Of a stretch of DNA of 64,000 bases, positions 63,063 through 64,000 are shown in pieces; the first letter of the stretch is position 1; the number at the start of each line of letters is the position of its first letter. The DNA is from Modicisalibacter coralii (GTDB taxonomy: Bacteria > Pseudomonadota > Gammaproteobacteria > Pseudomonadales > Halomonadaceae): NCBI RefSeq assembly GCF_004117855.1, contig NZ_QWBW01000009.1, positions 51,171 to 115,170 on the forward strand, written 5' to 3'. A program made the position numbers and the translations under genes. The notes under the pieces were generated by a model, which was given only the letters and a program-made list of their open reading frames with translations, was not told the origin of the DNA and made no database searches.

Positions 63063-64000
63063 TCACTCGTCGGCGAGCCTGACCATCTTCGGCCGGCCGA
63101 TCAGCATCCCGGCCACGCTCTGGCCGGCGAGCAGCACCAGCAGGAACACCAGCGAGAGCTGCCAGTCGCCGTTCATTTCGTGCAGGGCGCCGAACAGCAG
63201 CGGGCCGCTGGCGGCCATCAGGTAGCCGACGCTCTGCGACATGCCCGAAAGCATGGCGGCATGCTGGGGGTGGCGCGTGCGCAGCACGATCATGGTCAGC
63301 GCGAAGCTGAAGCAACCGCCCTGGCCGGCGCCCAGCATCAGCGCCCAGCCGATCGGTGCGGCGGTGGGTGCCAGCAGCAAGCCCAGCAGGGCGATGGCGA
63401 TCAGCGTGCACAGTCCCAGCACCAGCAGGCTGTGGCGTGACAGCCGCGAGGACAGCCGGGCGATGAAGTAGCTGGCGGGAATGCTGGTGAGGTTGATCAT
63501 CGACAGCATGAGACCCGCAGTCGCCTGGGGGACGCCGGCCTCGCTGGCGACCGCCGGGACCCAGGTCTGCAGGGTATAGAAGCTCAGTGACTGGGCGCCC
63601 ATGAACAGTGTCAGGGTCCAGGCGACGGGATTCTTGAACAGTCGGGTCATCGACGGTCGATGGCTGTCCGTGCCGGCCTCGGGGCCCAGGCGCAACGCCA
63701 GACGCCACCAGATGATCGCCGAGACGATCCCGAACGCCGCCCACAGCCAGATCGGCAGCGACCAGCTGCCCGACAGCTGCATCAGGGGAATCGCGGTGCC
63801 GGCACTGATCGTCGCGCCCACGCCCATCATCACCGTGTAGAGCCCCATGGTGCGGCCCAGGCGGTCGCCGCGGTCGCGCTTGACCAGGCTCGGCATCAGC
63901 ACGTTGCCCAGCGCGATGCCCAGCCCGGCGCACAGCGTGCCCAGCAGCATGATCGCCACGCTCTCGACGCCGCGAAACACGCCGCCGATGGCGATCAGGC
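63063..64000 (-). CDS. MFS transporter (CynX/NimT-like), 5' end outside window
   Basis: The C-terminal 312 residues of a polytopic transporter with about nine TM helices visible. Stretches such as LGIALGNVLMPSLVKRD and GLYTVMMGVGATISAG are typical of the CynX/YeaN (NimT) group, which carries cyanate, 2-nitroimidazoles and other small anions. The open frame runs to the window edge. Substrate unknown. Confidence 0.88.
   Translation of the reverse strand, partial: LIAIGGVFRGVESVAIMLLGTLCAGLGIALGNVLMPSLVKRDRGDRLGRTMGLYTVMMGVGATISAGTAIPLMQLSGSWSLPIWLWAAFGIVSAIIWWRLALRLGPEAGTDSHRPSMTRLFKNPVAWTLTLFMGAQSLSFYTLQTWVPAVASEAGVPQATAGLMLSMINLTSIPASYFIARLSSRLSRHSLLVLGLCTLIAIALLGLLLAPTAAPIGWALMLGAGQGGCFSFALTMIVLRTRHPQHAAMLSGMSQSVGYLMAASGPLLFGALHEMNGDWQLSLVFLLVLLAGQSVAGMLIGRPKMVRLADE

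Overview
The window reads as a chromosomal segment of a GC-rich (about two-thirds G+C), moderately halophilic gammaproteobacterium, most likely Halomonas or a close Halomonadaceae relative. This rests on gene order resembling Pseudomonas and other gammaproteobacteria, acidic proteins, strong GC3 bias, FabV as enoyl-ACP reductase and arginine catabolism genes of Pseudomonas type. No database search was possible.

Layout. 1-2000: dodecin, an orphan ClpP paralogue and an ArsR-SRPBCC gene pair with two matching palindromic operators. 2000-11700: rsmB-fmt and def on one strand, and LysM protein-dprA-tsaC-hemF-aroE on the other, then an M48 lipoprotein and a DUF815-type ATPase. 11700-14550: a large hybrid histidine kinase. 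14550-28200: the housekeeping run der-bamB-yfgM-hisS-ispG-rodZ-pilF-rlmN-ndk-iscA-iscS-iscR-cysE-trmJ, with suhB divergent. The isc block lacks iscU, hscBA, fdx and iscX, and SuhB has lost most catalytic metal ligands. 29200-36260: a guanidino-compound (2-ketoarginine) catabolic operon (guanidinobutyrase, YjiH-type membrane protein, AruI-like decarboxylase, aldehyde dehydrogenase) behind a good sigma-54 promoter, with a divergent sigma-54 activator gene that lacks the Walker B segment. 36300-41830: secF-secD-yajC-tgt-queA. 41980-43490: tRNA-Leu(CAA) carrying a tiny decayed integrative element between 54-bp direct repeats. It retains a type II toxin-antitoxin pair and a broken integrase. 43950-44750: a gene-free stretch with a candidate CsrA/RsmA-sequestering small RNA. 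44750-54940: accessory metabolism (LysE exporter, AidB, NUDIX, glutathione peroxidase, FabV, two GlxA-type regulators, isochorismatase-like hydrolase, methyltransferase, SDR). 55150-61330: the arginine succinyltransferase operon astC-aruF-aruG-astD-astB, without astE. 61360-64000: stomatin/NfeD pair and the start-side-truncated end of an MFS transporter.

Working together: the window holds parts of two arginine-degrading routes, the 2-ketoarginine/guanidinobutyrate branch and the succinyltransferase branch. It also contains much of the translation-quality set (formylation, deformylation, t6A, queuosine, m2A2503) and envelope biogenesis (BamB, YfgM, RodZ, SecDF-YajC). The most unusual items are the Walker B-less activator, the putative Rsm/Csr RNA, the SuhB pseudoenzyme, the reduced isc operon and the tRNA-embedded island.
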